A stretch of DNA of 64,000 nucleotides from Glandiceps talaboti (Eukaryota; Hemichordata; Enteropneusta; Spengelidae), in assembly GCF_964340395.1 (NCBI RefSeq), contig NC_135568.1:3971425-4035424 (forward strand), written 5' to 3'. The notes under the pieces were generated by a model. The model was given only the letters and a program-made list of their open reading frames with translations, was not told where the DNA came from and did no database searches. Made by a program: the position numbers and the translations under genes. Positions 1 to 11,369 of the stretch are shown in pieces; positions within the stretch are counted from its first letter, which is position 1, and every line of letters begins with the position of its first letter.

Positions 1-75
1 AAGGTAAAATTTGTGTAGTCCGCCCAAAAAAATTCCTAGTCCTGGACCCAGGACCAGTGGATTTGTTCACCCCTG
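1..75. mobile_element. Truncated end of MITE family B
   Basis: The first 75 bases closely match the right end of the element at 52374-52656, including the terminal inverted repeat that ends in TTGTTCACCCCTG. The left part lies outside the window. A short non-autonomous DNA transposon is inferred; no coding capacity is visible. Confidence 0.55.
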
Positions 76-470
76 GGCACCATACTTATCAAAAGTAAAA
101 AAGGAAAACATCCTGGGCCAATTTTTTTTAAAGTATCATAAATGTAAGAAATAGCCCAAATTAAATGCATCAAACAGAGTGTATGCTAAAGAGTTAGAAA
201 CCAGTACACAGAGTGGGAAAAAAACTACTTTTAGTTTACTCAGTTTCCCATATGTTAAACCATAATTCTTGACTTTTTGAGGGATGGGGGAGTGGTTACT
301 ATGACTAAATGCACAAATAATTATTTGCATCAACTTATAAAGTTATTTACAATCTATTTGTGTATATTAGAATAAATCATTACTACCGGTACATAGTTTA
401 ACTGTCATATTTTTAATATTGCAAATATCCCAAGGAAATAGATTTGATTATTTTTTTATGTATTTTTCAG

Positions 471-589
471 CTCCTTTTCTCCTACACACTGTATTGTATC
501 AGCATCTAAGTCCTGTTCCACGGAGAATTGTTAAATCAGTTCAAAATCAAATAGAAATCAGTTCTTGTGCATCCATATACACTAAATAA
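471..589 (+). CDS. Possible terminal coding exon, unrecognised
   Basis: A strong splice acceptor (a T-rich tract ending in TTTTTCAG at 470) opens a reading frame entered after two bases. It encodes about 38 residues including PVPRRIVKSVQNQIEIS and stops with TAA at 587-589. AATAAA overlaps the stop, as a poly(A) signal could. The other two frames stop sooner but are not absurd, and no upstream exon is in view. This may be a last exon of a plus-strand gene to the left, or chance. No family recognised. Confidence 0.2.
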
Positions 590-999
590 AATTGGTTATA
601 GTCAGGGGTATTTTCAAACTGATTCAAAGTAAATCAGTTCGAAATCGTCTTTTTTTTTCTTTTTTTTTCAAATCTACTGCTCAGTTTTCTCATGGGCACA
701 GAAACAAGTTTCATGGTTTTGAGGTGGAGACAGAACTATAATGTTTGGTTTTATTTGGACACTGAAAAACATAAAATTATGCATTAAACATATATAGTAT
801 ATAATAGCAATATTAGTGAATCAGAAATACATTTTCATGTAACTCACTATTTTGGAAGCCGTGAACAGTTTTCCATTTCATTCTATCTTGGGAGAATTTC
901 ATTGTCTATGTCATCTATTTACATATCTGCAGTGTTCTCGACCAATCCGAATGCGAGATTGGTGACAAGTGACGTATAAATCTATTTACATGTACAATA

Positions 1000-1243
1000 G
1001 GGAACTTGCACACCCACCATGTTGAATGTTGCATCATGGGAAATGTGATAATAAATACTAATCAATTAGTATTGTAAACAATGTTGATACATTGTTTGTA
1101 ACCACAAATAATCAATTTATAGTTACCCTGACAATTGTGGGAGGTTAATTTTATCAGTAGCTCCAGATTAGGTATTACGATAACCACAGATAATCCCATA
1201 GTCCTTTGCATCTGAGCATGCTCAGTCTGGATTGCAGGTTCCC
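1000..1243 (-). mobile_element. MITE family A, copy 1
   Basis: About 244 bp bounded by terminal inverted repeats beginning GGGAACTTGCA and ending GGTTCCC, flanked by TA on both sides as expected for a TA target duplication. It is in the opposite orientation to the copies at 4130-4366 and 62118-62362. The interior holds the palindrome CTGAGCATGCTCAG and no coding frame. The TA target suggests Tc1/mariner-type mobilisation, which is an inference. Confidence 0.75.
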
Positions 1244-1587
1244 TATTGGATGCGACTTTGTACATTGTAAGAATCATCTAATGTTACAGGTCAAATCTAA
1301 GTAGCTCATAGGGACTATGATTGAAGACTTAAATTAATAATGAGAGTCTAAATATATAATGATTATCACTGTGTATCTCAATACTATCACCTGAATCAAT
1401 GCTACTGTAGGCAGAAATGTGTTCAGAGTTAATCCTGTTTTGCACACCTAGTAATTACTTGTGTACAAAACAAATACCCTTTGGGAGAAACCAGATTTTG
1501 TGTCTTACATTACAATGTTTTGAGCTAAATGTATGTCCAAAAAAAAAGTAGAATTGATTCTTGTCAGCAAGCACATCACTTAAATAC

Positions 1588-1632
1588 CTTTGCGTCGGTC
1601 TTGTTTTTTCATGTTTGTCCAGCCCATGCAGT
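1588..1632 (-). CDS. Possible 45-nt coding exon, unrecognised
   Basis: On the minus strand a long pyrimidine tract (TTTTTGTGTTTTTCCCC...CTGCAG) precedes 45 bases that stay open in one frame, encoding CMGWTNMKKQDRRK. They end at a plausible donor, AAAG|GTATTT. The acceptor is strong and the donor moderate. No partner exon with matching phase was found, so this stays a weak candidate. Confidence 0.2.
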
Positions 1633-3278
1633 CTGCAGATCCGGGGAAAAACACAAAAATAACCCTCCCTTCTCCAGTGAAGACAACGGCAGAGCCAATC
1701 ATGAACAAGCAAATGACATCTGCCTCACATACACACTTGCTCTAAAGTACTAAATAAATAGAACAGTAACTGCCATAAATAGTAGATTGAATGATAGGTT
1801 TGTTGAGAATAAAAAAAAAAAATCGCCTCATTGCACCACTTTAGACAAATTGTCCTGACCAGAAACAATTCTTTTTATATTTTTTTTTGGCCTAAGCTGT
1901 CAAATATACTTATTACCATAACTGTATGGTAACTGTAATGTCAATTATTGGTAGTATATGCACACATATTTTAAACATCTTATCTACTAGACTACCAAAT
2001 ATAAGATGGTACAGGTACAAAAATGTTGTTAGCTTGAGCAATCGAAATCAATATAAAATTGAAGCTGAAACATTTCTGGCTATTAAAATCTGATTACCAA
2101 ACATAACAGTTTTAAAATTTGAGTACTGTATAGACAGATTATACCTTGGGTGGAATATGTAATAATTACATGTACATATTAAATATTCCACTCCGAGTAT
2201 TAATCTACAAGCAGTACTTGTAATGTCACAAAGTTCATTCTTTAATATCCGGCTTAACCTTTACAGAATCACAGCCTGTACACACGTTATTGGTATAACC
2301 TGTCTGCTAGCAGGATCTGTAATGTCACACAGGTCTTGCTTATTCAACATAACCTTTACAAGTTATAGATCCAGCCAGTACACAGATTACTTCTGTTCAA
2401 GCCCTTTCATCAATTCTTTAATAGCAAAATCTCTGAGTAGTATGTGTGGACAAACCACTATACTGTTCAATTGAAGACATGAATAATGCACATGACTGTA
2501 TGAATAAAACTTTTATCTCTTGATACAACTTACAATCATGATTACATGTAGTCTCTGTGAAGACACACAGTATGGAATATACAGTACTGAAAGGACTCGA
2601 GTAAATATACGATAAGAAAGCTCTTGAGCTGGTCAACCCACTCCTGATAATATCTAAGACTCACAAAAATGCACAGACTCAATCCATTGAGACAGATGTA
2701 CTCAATCTACCCATGATCATTACAACATTTTAGACTCACGCAAATGCACAGACGTCCACTGAGATACTCAAGCCATTCATTATAACAACTCAAACTCTGA
2801 AAAAAAAACACTGCCTCTAGTCTTCAATCTGCTTTAAGCAATAATTAAAACTTTGCTTTTATATGGATAAGGACCATTAGATGTATGCTGTAGAAAGACT
2901 GTGATATAATGTAAGTAGGAAGAAGATTACACTAATGACAAACAAAGATAAGATAGAAATATCTGGTCCATGTCACCCACACACTATATACAACACAGAG
3001 ATTGATGATAACTGCAGTTTCAATTCAGAGATAGAGGTCTAACTGTAGGTTATATCAGAGATTGAAGCAAATAGTCTTACTGTAGTTTGTTTTATTTAGC
3101 TTTTTTTTTCATTCACTACGTACACAAATGAGTTATGTACAGATTTTCAAAGCGTCACAATTGCCAGCAAAGAGAAATATCAAAATTATAAAAAATGTTG
3201 GCCCAGTCTGCAGAAATGTACATCCTTCCAATTTCATAATCTAAATAAACATGTTTATAACCATAGATGTTTCATAAT

Positions 3279-3378
3279 NNNNNNNNNNNNNNNNNNNNNN
3301 NNNNNNNNNNNNNNNNNNNNNNNNNNNNNNNNNNNNNNNNNNNNNNNNNNNNNNNNNNNNNNNNNNNNNNNNNNNNNN
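3279..3378. other. Assembly gap of 100 N
   Basis: Exactly 100 Ns, the usual placeholder for a gap of unknown size. An (AG)n run begins directly after it, so the break was probably caused by the simple repeat. Confidence 0.98.

Positions 3379-3425
<47 letters not shown>
3379..3425. repeat. (AG)n microsatellite beside gap
   Basis: About 23 AG units immediately to the right of the gap. The true length is unknown because the array may continue into the Ns. Confidence 0.95.
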
Positions 3426-3428
<3 letters not shown>

Positions 3429-4129
3429 GATCTAAAAATACAACCACAATCTCTTTCCATTTGTTTGATGTAGATGGATGCCATGATTAAATGAAAGTGA
3501 TACTGTCACCAAGTCACTCAAATAGAAAATCAGTGTTAATGCAAACACTTTCTCCTTTTATAGCATTGATTACTGACATCAGTGCTTGGAATGGAAAAGT
3601 CATTTTAATTTAGCGAAATCATGAACTTTACTTTATGACAACCATTTCCTCCTGTCGGAAGTGCGTAATGGAAAGAGACTGATGAAACCAGTTGTAGGTT
3701 TTTTTAATGGATTTCATGTTTTTGTTGTTTTACATGTATTGTCTCTGATTGAAATATGGTCTATTTTTACCTCTGTTTGATATATTTAAGATACTGTAAT
3801 GGTATATTGTTAAAATGACGAAAGACGGAAATGAGAAATAGAAATACTGACAAAAGACACACTATTCAAATATTCTCAATGCCAACAGCACATTGGTGCG
3901 ACAGTGGCTGGGAGCTACGGAAAAGTTTACTGAAATTGTACCTGAACACTAAAATTTCTCATCAATCAATAAGTTTGTAATTATTGAAAAAAATATACTA
4001 GCCCTAAAGGTAAATATATTTTAAATTTAGATATCAATTCAAATCAAAATAAGTGGCACAAAAACATGTTTTTTTTCTGTGCAAGCGTAGCATTACAACA
4101 TAAAGAAATCTGAGTATGGCATGGGAATA

Positions 4130-4366
4130 GGGAACTTGCAATCCAGACTGAGCATGCTCAGACGCAAAGGACTATGGGATTATCTGAGGTTATCATAAAA
4201 CCTAATCTGGAGCTACCGATAAAATAAACCTCCACAATGGTCAGGGTAACTATGAATTGATTATTTGTGGTTACAAACAATGTATCAACATTGTTTGTAA
4301 TTGATGAATATTTATTATCACATTTCCCATGATGCAACATTCAACATGGTGGGTTTGCAAGTTCCC
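4130..4366 (+). mobile_element. MITE family A, copy 2
   Basis: A 237-bp copy with terminal inverted repeats GGGAACTTGCA / TGCAAGTTCCC, flanked by TA on both sides. It is collinear over most of its length with the copy at 62118-62362 and inverted relative to 1000-1243. Confidence 0.8.
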
Positions 4367-5237
4367 TATTAAAGCACCATTGATGTCATCAAGTGGAGAT
4401 AACTGATAAACTTGTGTACTCACAGCAGTGTACCCTCTAATGATAGCAAAATTTTGTTGTTAGTAAAAATGAGAAAAACTGGGATTTCACCACATAATAA
4501 GAAATAGGGGGGAACACCAAATTTTGGTGCATCACTAGAAATTGTGTGCGTTAGTGGCGTGTCAAATTGTCTTAAAGGACACACTGCTCACCAATGATAC
4601 CAATCATAGTAAATGTATTTATAGGGTTGGACTAGACTAGTTCCAAAACAACTATTTCTATTCCCCCTTTCCCGTTAGTTATTGATAATACATATCTATC
4701 TGGTAAATGTATGTTATTACTAGTATAAATGTTGGGAATAAAACTACCATTATAGTACATAGTACATCAAATTTGAAAAAAAATAAATGAATTAGTTCAC
4801 TCGTTTTATAACATCTACACTTTTGTACATTTTTTACATCTCTCGTAATTTACCACTTTTATATTTCTAGTAGTATGAGATTTTTGAGTTCCACTGTTCT
4901 TAGCTGTGTGTGTTAATACAAAACCTATCTTTTGAGATCATAACCATTTATACCATTGGCATATCAATAGCTTTAATTGTTTTATTGCTGAATTGAAGAA
5001 TGAACTGATTGAATAGAGACAATAGTAATATGACAATATCAATTGAGAATTTGTTCAAACATGATTTATTTTTAACCCTTTCATCCCACATGCCTGATGG
5101 GATTGCACCTTTGTCCACCAAACCCTAATTAACATAAAGGAGAGAGTGGGTGTTATGTAATAAAAGTGATATAAAAATACTTAGAATGGCTTAATCTTTG
5201 AAAATCAGGTATCATTTTACTGAAATATTGTTGATAA

Positions 5238-5269
5238 ACACACACACACACACACACACATCCACCCAT

Positions 5270-5332
<63 letters not shown>

Positions 5333-5333
5333 C
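5238..5333. repeat. (CA)n then (GACA)n microsatellite
   Basis: A (CA)n run followed, after TCCACCCATA, by (GACA)n. The same compound array with a shorter GACA part lies at 6899-6980, in the duplicated 3' flank of the second transporter gene. It falls in the likely 3' untranslated region. Confidence 0.95.
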
Positions 5334-5397
5334 TTTGCCATGCCTACTGAACCTTATCAGTTCAGTTGTGCTAAAAACATAACAAAGAAATGACTTA

Positions 5398-6537
5398 TTA
5401 CTGCAAGGGAATAAATCTATTATCTATTTCTTCAGATTCTTCATTTTCTTCACCATTGCAGTATTTCCTCCAAACCATCAGTGCAATAGAAGAAAACAGA
5501 ATAAGTCCAGCCCCAACCAAACTCAATACATTGGACTTCAGATGAAATATGGCAATGTTTGCAATGAAACCAATGACAATCTGGCTATTGCCGAGAACTG
5601 TGACTTTGCCAGCCATTTCCAGTGTGAGGGAAGTGTAGTAGGCACCAATTGACATGACAAAGAAAGCCACCATACCAAATACATATCCTATGTTGGATGG
5701 GTTGCTCTTGAAAGATGCTAAGATTGATGTTTCAGATGTGAAAAAGATCATTGGTAAAAAGATGACAATGCCAGTAATACCATTGTAGAATAGAAGTACT
5801 AAAACTGACATATCATCTCGTATTTTCCTTGCCCACAAAGCTCCGGTACTCATAAGCACACCTGTAAGGACGGCAAGTCCATATCCTGAAATGTGTGAAC
5901 CAAAACGCAATTGGGGTTCGAATACTAGAAAGATGCCAGTCACGTTTGCAACAACTGCAAGTATATCTGCAATGTCACATTTTTCTCTGAGGAAAACACA
6001 TGCCAACACATATGTGAGCACAGGATTAGTTCCTGCGGCAATTGCTGTTGACTCACCAAGACCGGCTAAAATGAAGGCATAGTAAACTGTCATGTCTGAG
6101 ATGTTTTCCATACAGCTTCGGCCAATGTAGAATATCAAGGAATTCCTCTTTGCTTTGAAAGGGTTTATATGGTGGTAAAAAAGGACAGGAATGATTATAC
6201 ACACCATAAATATTGACTTCACGAGAAGCTGTTGGGCAGGAGAAATGGATCCATGTAGATTACAAAGTAACACAAATATGTTAGACACACCAAAGAAACA
6301 GCCACCTAAGAATGCCAGTATGACACCGGCAACAGCACTAGCCTTCAAGTTCAAACAGCTTGGGTTTTCATCATCACCTGCGTCATTTTCAGGATTCTCA
6401 TTAAAGCTACTTGTGTTTGGTACCGTATCTGCAACTAGTGACTGTAACTCCCCTTGGTTTGACTGACAGCAAGTCCATTGGCAGCAATTTAGTGTTTGAA
6501 CCATCTTGACATGTGCAGTGGTCTGTGCTTGTGACAT
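5398..6537 (-). CDS. SLC35G-like EamA transporter, copy A
   Basis: A 379-residue intronless membrane protein of the drug/metabolite transporter superfamily (two EamA halves, as in SLC35G1). Seen: ten hydrophobic segments, the first near residues 54-77 and the last around 335-353. The cytosolic N-terminus is Cys-rich (CCQWTCC) and the C-terminal tail is acidic (GEENEESEE). The start is the ATG at 6537; the frame is open slightly further upstream but without an ATG. Human SLC35G1 has 365 residues, so length fits. Substrate and membrane are not readable from sequence. The lack of introns suggests an ancestral retrocopy, later duplicated in tandem with 7046-8158. TTTATT at about 5065 gives an AATAAA on this strand downstream of the stop. 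Confidence 0.85.
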   Translation of the reverse strand: MSQAQTTAHVKMVQTLNCCQWTCCQSNQGELQSLVADTVPNTSSFNENPENDAGDDENPSCLNLKASAVAGVILAFLGGCFFGVSNIFVLLCNLHGSISPAQQLLVKSIFMVCIIIPVLFYHHINPFKAKRNSLIFYIGRSCMENISDMTVYYAFILAGLGESTAIAAGTNPVLTYVLACVFLREKCDIADILAVVANVTGIFLVFEPQLRFGSHISGYGLAVLTGVLMSTGALWARKIRDDMSVLVLLFYNGITGIVIFLPMIFFTSETSILASFKSNPSNIGYVFGMVAFFVMSIGAYYTSLTLEMAGKVTVLGNSQIVIGFIANIAIFHLKSNVLSLVGAGLILFSSIALMVWRKYCNGEENEESEEIDNRFIPLQ

Positions 6538-6898
6538 CAAATGTAGTTATCATGGATTTATAGCTGTGTGTGTTTAATACAAAACCTATCTTTTGAAATC
6601 ATAACCATTTATACCATTGGCATATCAATAGCTTTAATTGTTTTATTGCTGAATTGAAGAATGAACTGATTGAATAGAGACAACAGTAATATGACAATAT
6701 CAATTGAGAATTTGTTCAAACATGTTTTATTTTCAACCCTTTCATCCCACATGCCTGATGGGATTGCACCTTTGTCCACCACACCCCTAATTAACATAAA
6801 GGAGAGAGTGGGTGTTATGTAATAAAAGTGATATAAAAATACTTAGAATTGCTTAATCTTTGAAAATCAGGTATCATTTTACTGAAATATTGTTGATA

Positions 6899-6980
6899 AA
6901 CACACACACACACACACACACACATCCACCCATACAGACAGACAGGCAGACAAACAGACAAACAGACAGACAGACAGACA
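6899..6980. repeat. (CA)n then (GACA)n microsatellite, second copy
   Basis: Duplicate of the array at 5238-5333 with more CA and fewer, interrupted GACA units. It shows that the repeat diverged in length after the gene duplication. Confidence 0.95.
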
Positions 6981-7045
6981 CTTTGCCATGCCTACTGAAC
7001 CTTATCAGTTCAGTTGTGCTAAAAACATAACAAAGAAATGACTTA

Positions 7046-8158
7046 TTACTGCAAGGGAATAAATCTATTATCTATTTCTTCAGATTCTTCATTTTCTTCA
7101 CCATTGCAGTATTTCCTCCAAACCATCAGTGCAATAGAAGAAAACAGAATAAGTCCAGCCCCAACCAAACTCAATACATTGGACTTCAGATGAAATATGG
7201 CAATGTTTGCAATGAAACCAATGACAATCTGGCTATTGGTGAGAACTGTGACTTTGCCAGCCATTTCCAGTGTGAGGGAAGTGTAGTAGGTACCAATTGA
7301 CATGATGTAGAAAGCCACCATACCAAATACATATCCTATGTTGGATGGGTTGCTCTTGAAAGATGCTAAGATTGGTGTTTCAGATGTGGAAAAGATCATT
7401 GGTAAAAAGATGACAATGCCAGTAATACCATTGTAGAATAGAAGTACTAAAACTGACATATCATCTCGTATTTTCCTTGCCCACAAAGCTCCGGTACTCA
7501 TAAGCACACCTGTAAGGACGGCAAGTCCATATCCTAAAATGTGTGAACCAAAACGAAATTGGGGTTCGAATACTAGAAAGATGCCAGTCACGTTTGCAAC
7601 AACTGCAAGTATATCTGCAATGTCACATTTCTCTCTGAGGTAAACACATGCCAACACATATGTGAGCACGGGGTTAGCTCCTATTGCAATTGCTGTTGAC
7701 TCACCGAGACCGGCTAAAATGAAGGCATAGTACATTGTCATGTCTGAAATGTTTTCCATACAGCTTTGGCCAATGTAGAATATCAAGGAATTCCTCTTTG
7801 CTTTGAAAGGGTTTATATGGTGGTAAAAAAGGACAGGAATGATTATACACACCATAAATATTGACTTCACGAGAAGCTGTTGGGCAGGAGAAATGGATCC
7901 ATGTAGATTACAAAGTAACACAAATATGTTAGACACACCAAAGAAACAGCCACCTAAGAATGCCAGTATGACACCGGCAACAGTGCTAGCCTTCAACTTC
8001 AAGTTCAAACAGCTTGGGTTTTCATCATCACCTGCGTCATTTTCAGGATTCTCATTAAAGCTACTTGTGTTTGGTACCGTATCTGCAACTAGTGACTGTA
8101 ACTCCCCTTGGTTTGACTGACAGCAAGTCCATTGGCAGTAATTTAGCTTTTTAATCAT
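7046..8158 (-). CDS. SLC35G-like EamA transporter, copy B
   Basis: A 370-residue near-identical paralogue of 5398-6537, with the same ten hydrophobic segments and acidic tail. Differences include an extra Leu-Lys before the first membrane segment and AIGANPVLTY in place of AAGTNPVLTY in the fourth. The frame is open upstream (residues resembling SAQATTDVK of copy A), but the start codon used by copy A is missing because the duplication junction at about 8180 falls there. The first ATG is at 8158 and begins MIKKLNYCQWTCC, losing about nine residues relative to copy A. Expression would need a new promoter from the partial repeat at 8183-8265, or an upstream exon: CACCACAG directly before the homologous region could act as an acceptor. 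Confidence 0.8.
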   Translation of the reverse strand: MIKKLNYCQWTCCQSNQGELQSLVADTVPNTSSFNENPENDAGDDENPSCLNLKLKASTVAGVILAFLGGCFFGVSNIFVLLCNLHGSISPAQQLLVKSIFMVCIIIPVLFYHHINPFKAKRNSLIFYIGQSCMENISDMTMYYAFILAGLGESTAIAIGANPVLTYVLACVYLREKCDIADILAVVANVTGIFLVFEPQFRFGSHILGYGLAVLTGVLMSTGALWARKIRDDMSVLVLLFYNGITGIVIFLPMIFSTSETPILASFKSNPSNIGYVFGMVAFYIMSIGTYYTSLTLEMAGKVTVLTNSQIVIGFIANIAIFHLKSNVLSLVGAGLILFSSIALMVWRKYCNGEENEESEEIDNRFIPLQ

Positions 8159-8496
8159 TTTCACATCTGTGGTGGCCTGTGCTGAATTGAAGAGTGAACT
8201 GATCGAATAGAGACCAATAATAGTAATATGGCAATATCAATTGAGAATTTGTTCAAACATGATTTTTTTTATGATATATGAGATCACTGCATTCATATTT
8301 TATTGAATATATATATATTATTATTCATATTTAGATTAGTGCTGATAGAAAGGTCATGCACTCCTGGAATAGTTTTTTGAGGCAATGAATATTCATAAAT
8401 TTAGTAAACTGAAGGTAATTAGCACTAAGGAGTCAGGAGTATTCATTGTTCATCTATATACCTTTTTTTGTATATGGTCAATACAAGCATTTTCTT

Positions 8497-8585
8497 TTTA
8501 CTTTATTGTATTGTATTGTATTGTACTGATATCTGGAATTATAGATAAGGTTACAATAAAGTTTATTATTATATATATAATGCAT
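8497..8585 (+). mobile_element. Possible non-LTR element 3' tail
   Basis: Four TTGTA-type units are followed by AAGGTTACAATAAAGTTTATTATTA. This layout is often seen at the 3' end of CR1/RTE-type retroelements in invertebrates. No reverse transcriptase frame is attached, so the call rests on the tail alone. Confidence 0.25.
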
Positions 8586-8772
8586 GTCTGCTGACTCCCA
8601 AGTGGCAAAGCTGGACCATTGCTAAAAGCAGTAAAACAGTCACAGAAAAAGGAATGCGAAATACGGTTCAATTTGGTGTTTCTTGTCAATCACACAACCA
8701 TTGAGCTGAGGAAATATGACAAGGTTAATCCTAGTTACATGAAGACTGCCCATGCCTGAGGATACATTAAAG

Positions 8773-9086
8773 TGGCCATATGGATGAGAATTTGGTATAA
8801 TTTATTTTGGATTTTTATTTGATAAAACAGCTTCACTATGTTTTTCTACTTGAAAAAATAATGTGAAATAAATAATCAATAAACGGCAAAACATTAAACA
8901 ATGTGTAAAATGTTTGTTATTGTACGTACAATCACAAACTTTTTACACTTTTTGCAATGTATTGAGTTATGAACATGGACTTGGTATATGTTCTTTCGCA
9001 TTATTTTTTCAAGTAGAAAAACATAGTGAAGCTGTTTTATCAAATAAAAATCGAAAATAAATACCAAATTCTCATCCATATGGCCA
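8773..9086. mobile_element. Foldback element with ~90-bp arms
   Basis: Positions 8773-8863 and 8999-9086 are near-perfect inverted copies, both including CATATGGATGAGAATTTGGT and AAAACAGCTTCACTATG. They are separated by a 135-bp loop. A diverged relative occupies about 13640-13890. There is no coding frame; a non-autonomous foldback transposon is the likeliest reading. Confidence 0.7.
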
Positions 9087-9125
9087 ATTTATCTTCCTCT
9101 ATAAACTGTAATTCCATAACACTAA

Positions 9126-9295
9126 GGCATGGGCTCTCTCCAAGAAATTATTAAATGTAACCCTGTCATACGTCTTTGGCTCAGATCCTATTTTGCTCAA
9201 TACGCACTTATCATCATAAGTATTGAGCAAATGGAGTCTGAGTCAAGGAAATATGACAGGGTTACATTTAATAATTTCTTGGAGAGAGCCATGCC
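9126..9295. repeat. Long hairpin, ~75-bp arms
   Basis: The arms 9126-9202 and 9220-9295 pair almost throughout, sharing AAGAAATTATTAAATGTAAC and GCTCAATAC. The stem continues through ACTTAT...ATAAGT at the tip. It starts 40 bp after the foldback element above and may be a separate insertion. Confidence 0.75.
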
Positions 9296-9329
9296 TCAGG
9301 AAAAATGAACTCTTTTAAACTGTAATTTC

Positions 9330-9860
9330 ATTTTCAAGTATTGAGCAAAATGAGGTCTGAGATAGAGGTTTACACAAGACAGTTAATGAATACAGTCTAT
9401 CACAGGTACTGAGCAAAAAAGGGTCCTGAACTTGTGGCTAATTAACTAATAATATGACATACTTGTAAGTTGTAGAGTTCCTGAAATCTACCCATGTCAC
9501 GAAAATCAACTTTTCTTTGTGAAAATCTGTTTCAAAATTATTGAGCACAATAAGATCTAGTCTGGGGGTTTATACATTATATGACAGTTAAACAGTAACA
9601 GCAATTATAGATCAATTAAAACTGGGAATATACGTCAGGAAAATCAACTTTTTCTGTAAAATTATTCCATTTATATAATAACACTGGGGTCTGAGCTGGA
9701 AACTTCTGTCAAGTTCTGAGACAAGATAAATTGTCAGCTCTCTTGACAGCTGCCCACACATGTACACATTAGGAAATTCCAATTTTTAAACATTCTTTTT
9801 TATAAACACTTAGCAAAACTGGGTCTGAACTGGCAAATATGAGACAAAATGAATTGTTCT
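9330..9860. repeat. Degenerate repeats with GAGCAAAA..GGTCTGA core
   Basis: A diverged motif resembling TTGAGCAAAATGAGGTCTGA recurs near 9340, 9408, 9540, 9680 and 9803, with spacings of about 70-140 bp. The same motif forms the tip of the hairpin at 9126-9295, so the array may descend from it. Confidence 0.4.
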
Positions 9861-9878
9861 TATTCATTATCTTTGTCT

Positions 9879-9896
9879 CCCCCCCCCCCCCCCCCC
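9879..9896. repeat. Poly-C run
   Basis: Eighteen consecutive C residues in otherwise AT-rich DNA. The exact length is prone to sequencing error. Confidence 0.9.
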
Positions 9897-10244
9897 AGTA
9901 TTGGTCTTGTATTAGTAACTTGAGGTTGAAAACCGGATGTAACACTGAAATCTGGTATAAATTTGCATATATCTATGTTTCCATACCTTGTACCATTATG
10001 TTGTGGGGTATATGTGGAACTCAGGTAGATTTTACCTATATATCGCCCTTATAAAACACAGAGACAGAATTGAAAATCCAATGAAATGTCTTCTGAGCGT
10101 CAGAGTTAGCTAAACTAAATTAACTTTATACAATGCAAGCTCAACTAATATCAAATTAAGGTAATAAACCAGTGTATAAAGATACTAACAAGGACAAATT
10201 GATAGGAACTGATTTGATTAAAGGAAATTTAAAAAGAAACATAC

Positions 10245-10323
10245 CTTGTCAGACAGCAAACTATACACTGCACACATACTGGCGATGTACTTAAAGTTTA
10301 TGACCGACGCCAAGCATATTACA
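10245..10323 (-). CDS. Weak candidate exon, unrecognised
   Basis: A minus-strand frame of 26 codons (VICLASVINFKYIAS...LLSDK) lies between an acceptor CCCTTTCAG and a good donor, GACAAG|GTATGT. It joins in phase to the candidate exon at 11370-11463. Hydrophobic content is high and no family is recognised; in AT-rich DNA this could be chance. Confidence 0.18.
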
Positions 10324-11369
10324 CTGAAAGGGCTCCTTGTCAAGCCTCTACTAAACACAAATTTCTCTGTGCAACTATTTCTGTGAGGTGATCACAGCGG
10401 TCACTATTTGAAGAACCACTTGAATAACAATAACATTTGAAGTGACCACTTGCACAAGGAGGAAATTCTCAACTGAGGGCTTATCATGTCTTTAATCTGT
10501 GTTCCATTCCCATCGGACTACAAACTATCGTCAGTACAACCGACATAAAATTAGCTACATTATAACAACCCACGTAATACATGTAACCAACCACGCATGA
10601 AATTTACAGTCCGTGTAATTTCATTTTCTAGGCTCACTTTGATCAATTTCTTTTGCTTCATTTCAAGTTTTATCTAGACTCAATTCCTAAGAGCACGTAG
10701 TACGAGCATTTTGTGATAACGCTAACACAATTGTGGAAGCTTTTTGACTTGGCTGATGTAAAGGAAATGGAATAATGATGAGCCACTTTTTCTTGATCGC
10801 CTGGTCTGACGACTAAATGAGTTCTTTGTACAATGATGGAATTGATGGACTGCACTTTATGGCTGTTTTCTGATTCTGAGAGTTGTGATACTAATGATTA
10901 GTGATAGACCAAGTAAACAAAACCAACAGTGGTTTTGTTCAGTATACATGACTTTTTTGTATATATCCTCTCTATAGATACACTGGTAATGTCTAGGGAT
11001 TCGATGAGGCCTAATTTGATTGGCAGAAAGACTATACAATAACTGGTATGGCCTTCAAAATGATAATATCAATCCATAACGATTTGACACACAGCAGACC
11101 CCCACCCCACTCCACACATAGGCAGAAAAAAACTGTAAATGTTATAAACTTACAAAATTGTAAGAGAAAACGTACCTAAAAACTAATTTAATCACTCAGA
11201 ATCATTCAACATAAGTCACTGTCTGCTAATTATCATTACTTGGGATATTCAAAACACTTCATCGTCAAGTAGAAAAGTGATTATCTTCATATGGTACAAC
11301 AAAGTCTCTTCAGTTTTGAATTATACTCCTTAACTTTGGTTATGTTTTCTATCATCAAAACGTACTTAC

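Larger units (their letters stand above)
590..4129. other. Gene-poor stretch
   Basis: Apart from the MITE at 1000-1243, the microexon candidate at 1588-1632 and the gap at 3279-3378, I see no supported gene. Open frames here are short, AT-driven and lack plausible splice context. Confidence 0.5.
4901..8265. repeat. Tandem segmental duplication, 1.66-kb unit
   Basis: The sequence from 4901 (TAGCTGTGTGTGTTAATAC) recurs from 6561, so each unit holds one transporter gene, its 3' flank and a CA/GACA microsatellite. A third, partial unit matching 4991-5068 and 6651-6728 starts at about 8183, directly in front of the second gene, and fades by 8265. The two coding copies differ at few positions, so the event is recent or the copies have been homogenised. 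Confidence 0.9.

Noticed and set aside
10670-10855. Minus-strand 61-codon frame that looks protein-like
   Set aside because: I could not find an acceptor giving a phase compatible with the neighbouring candidate exons.
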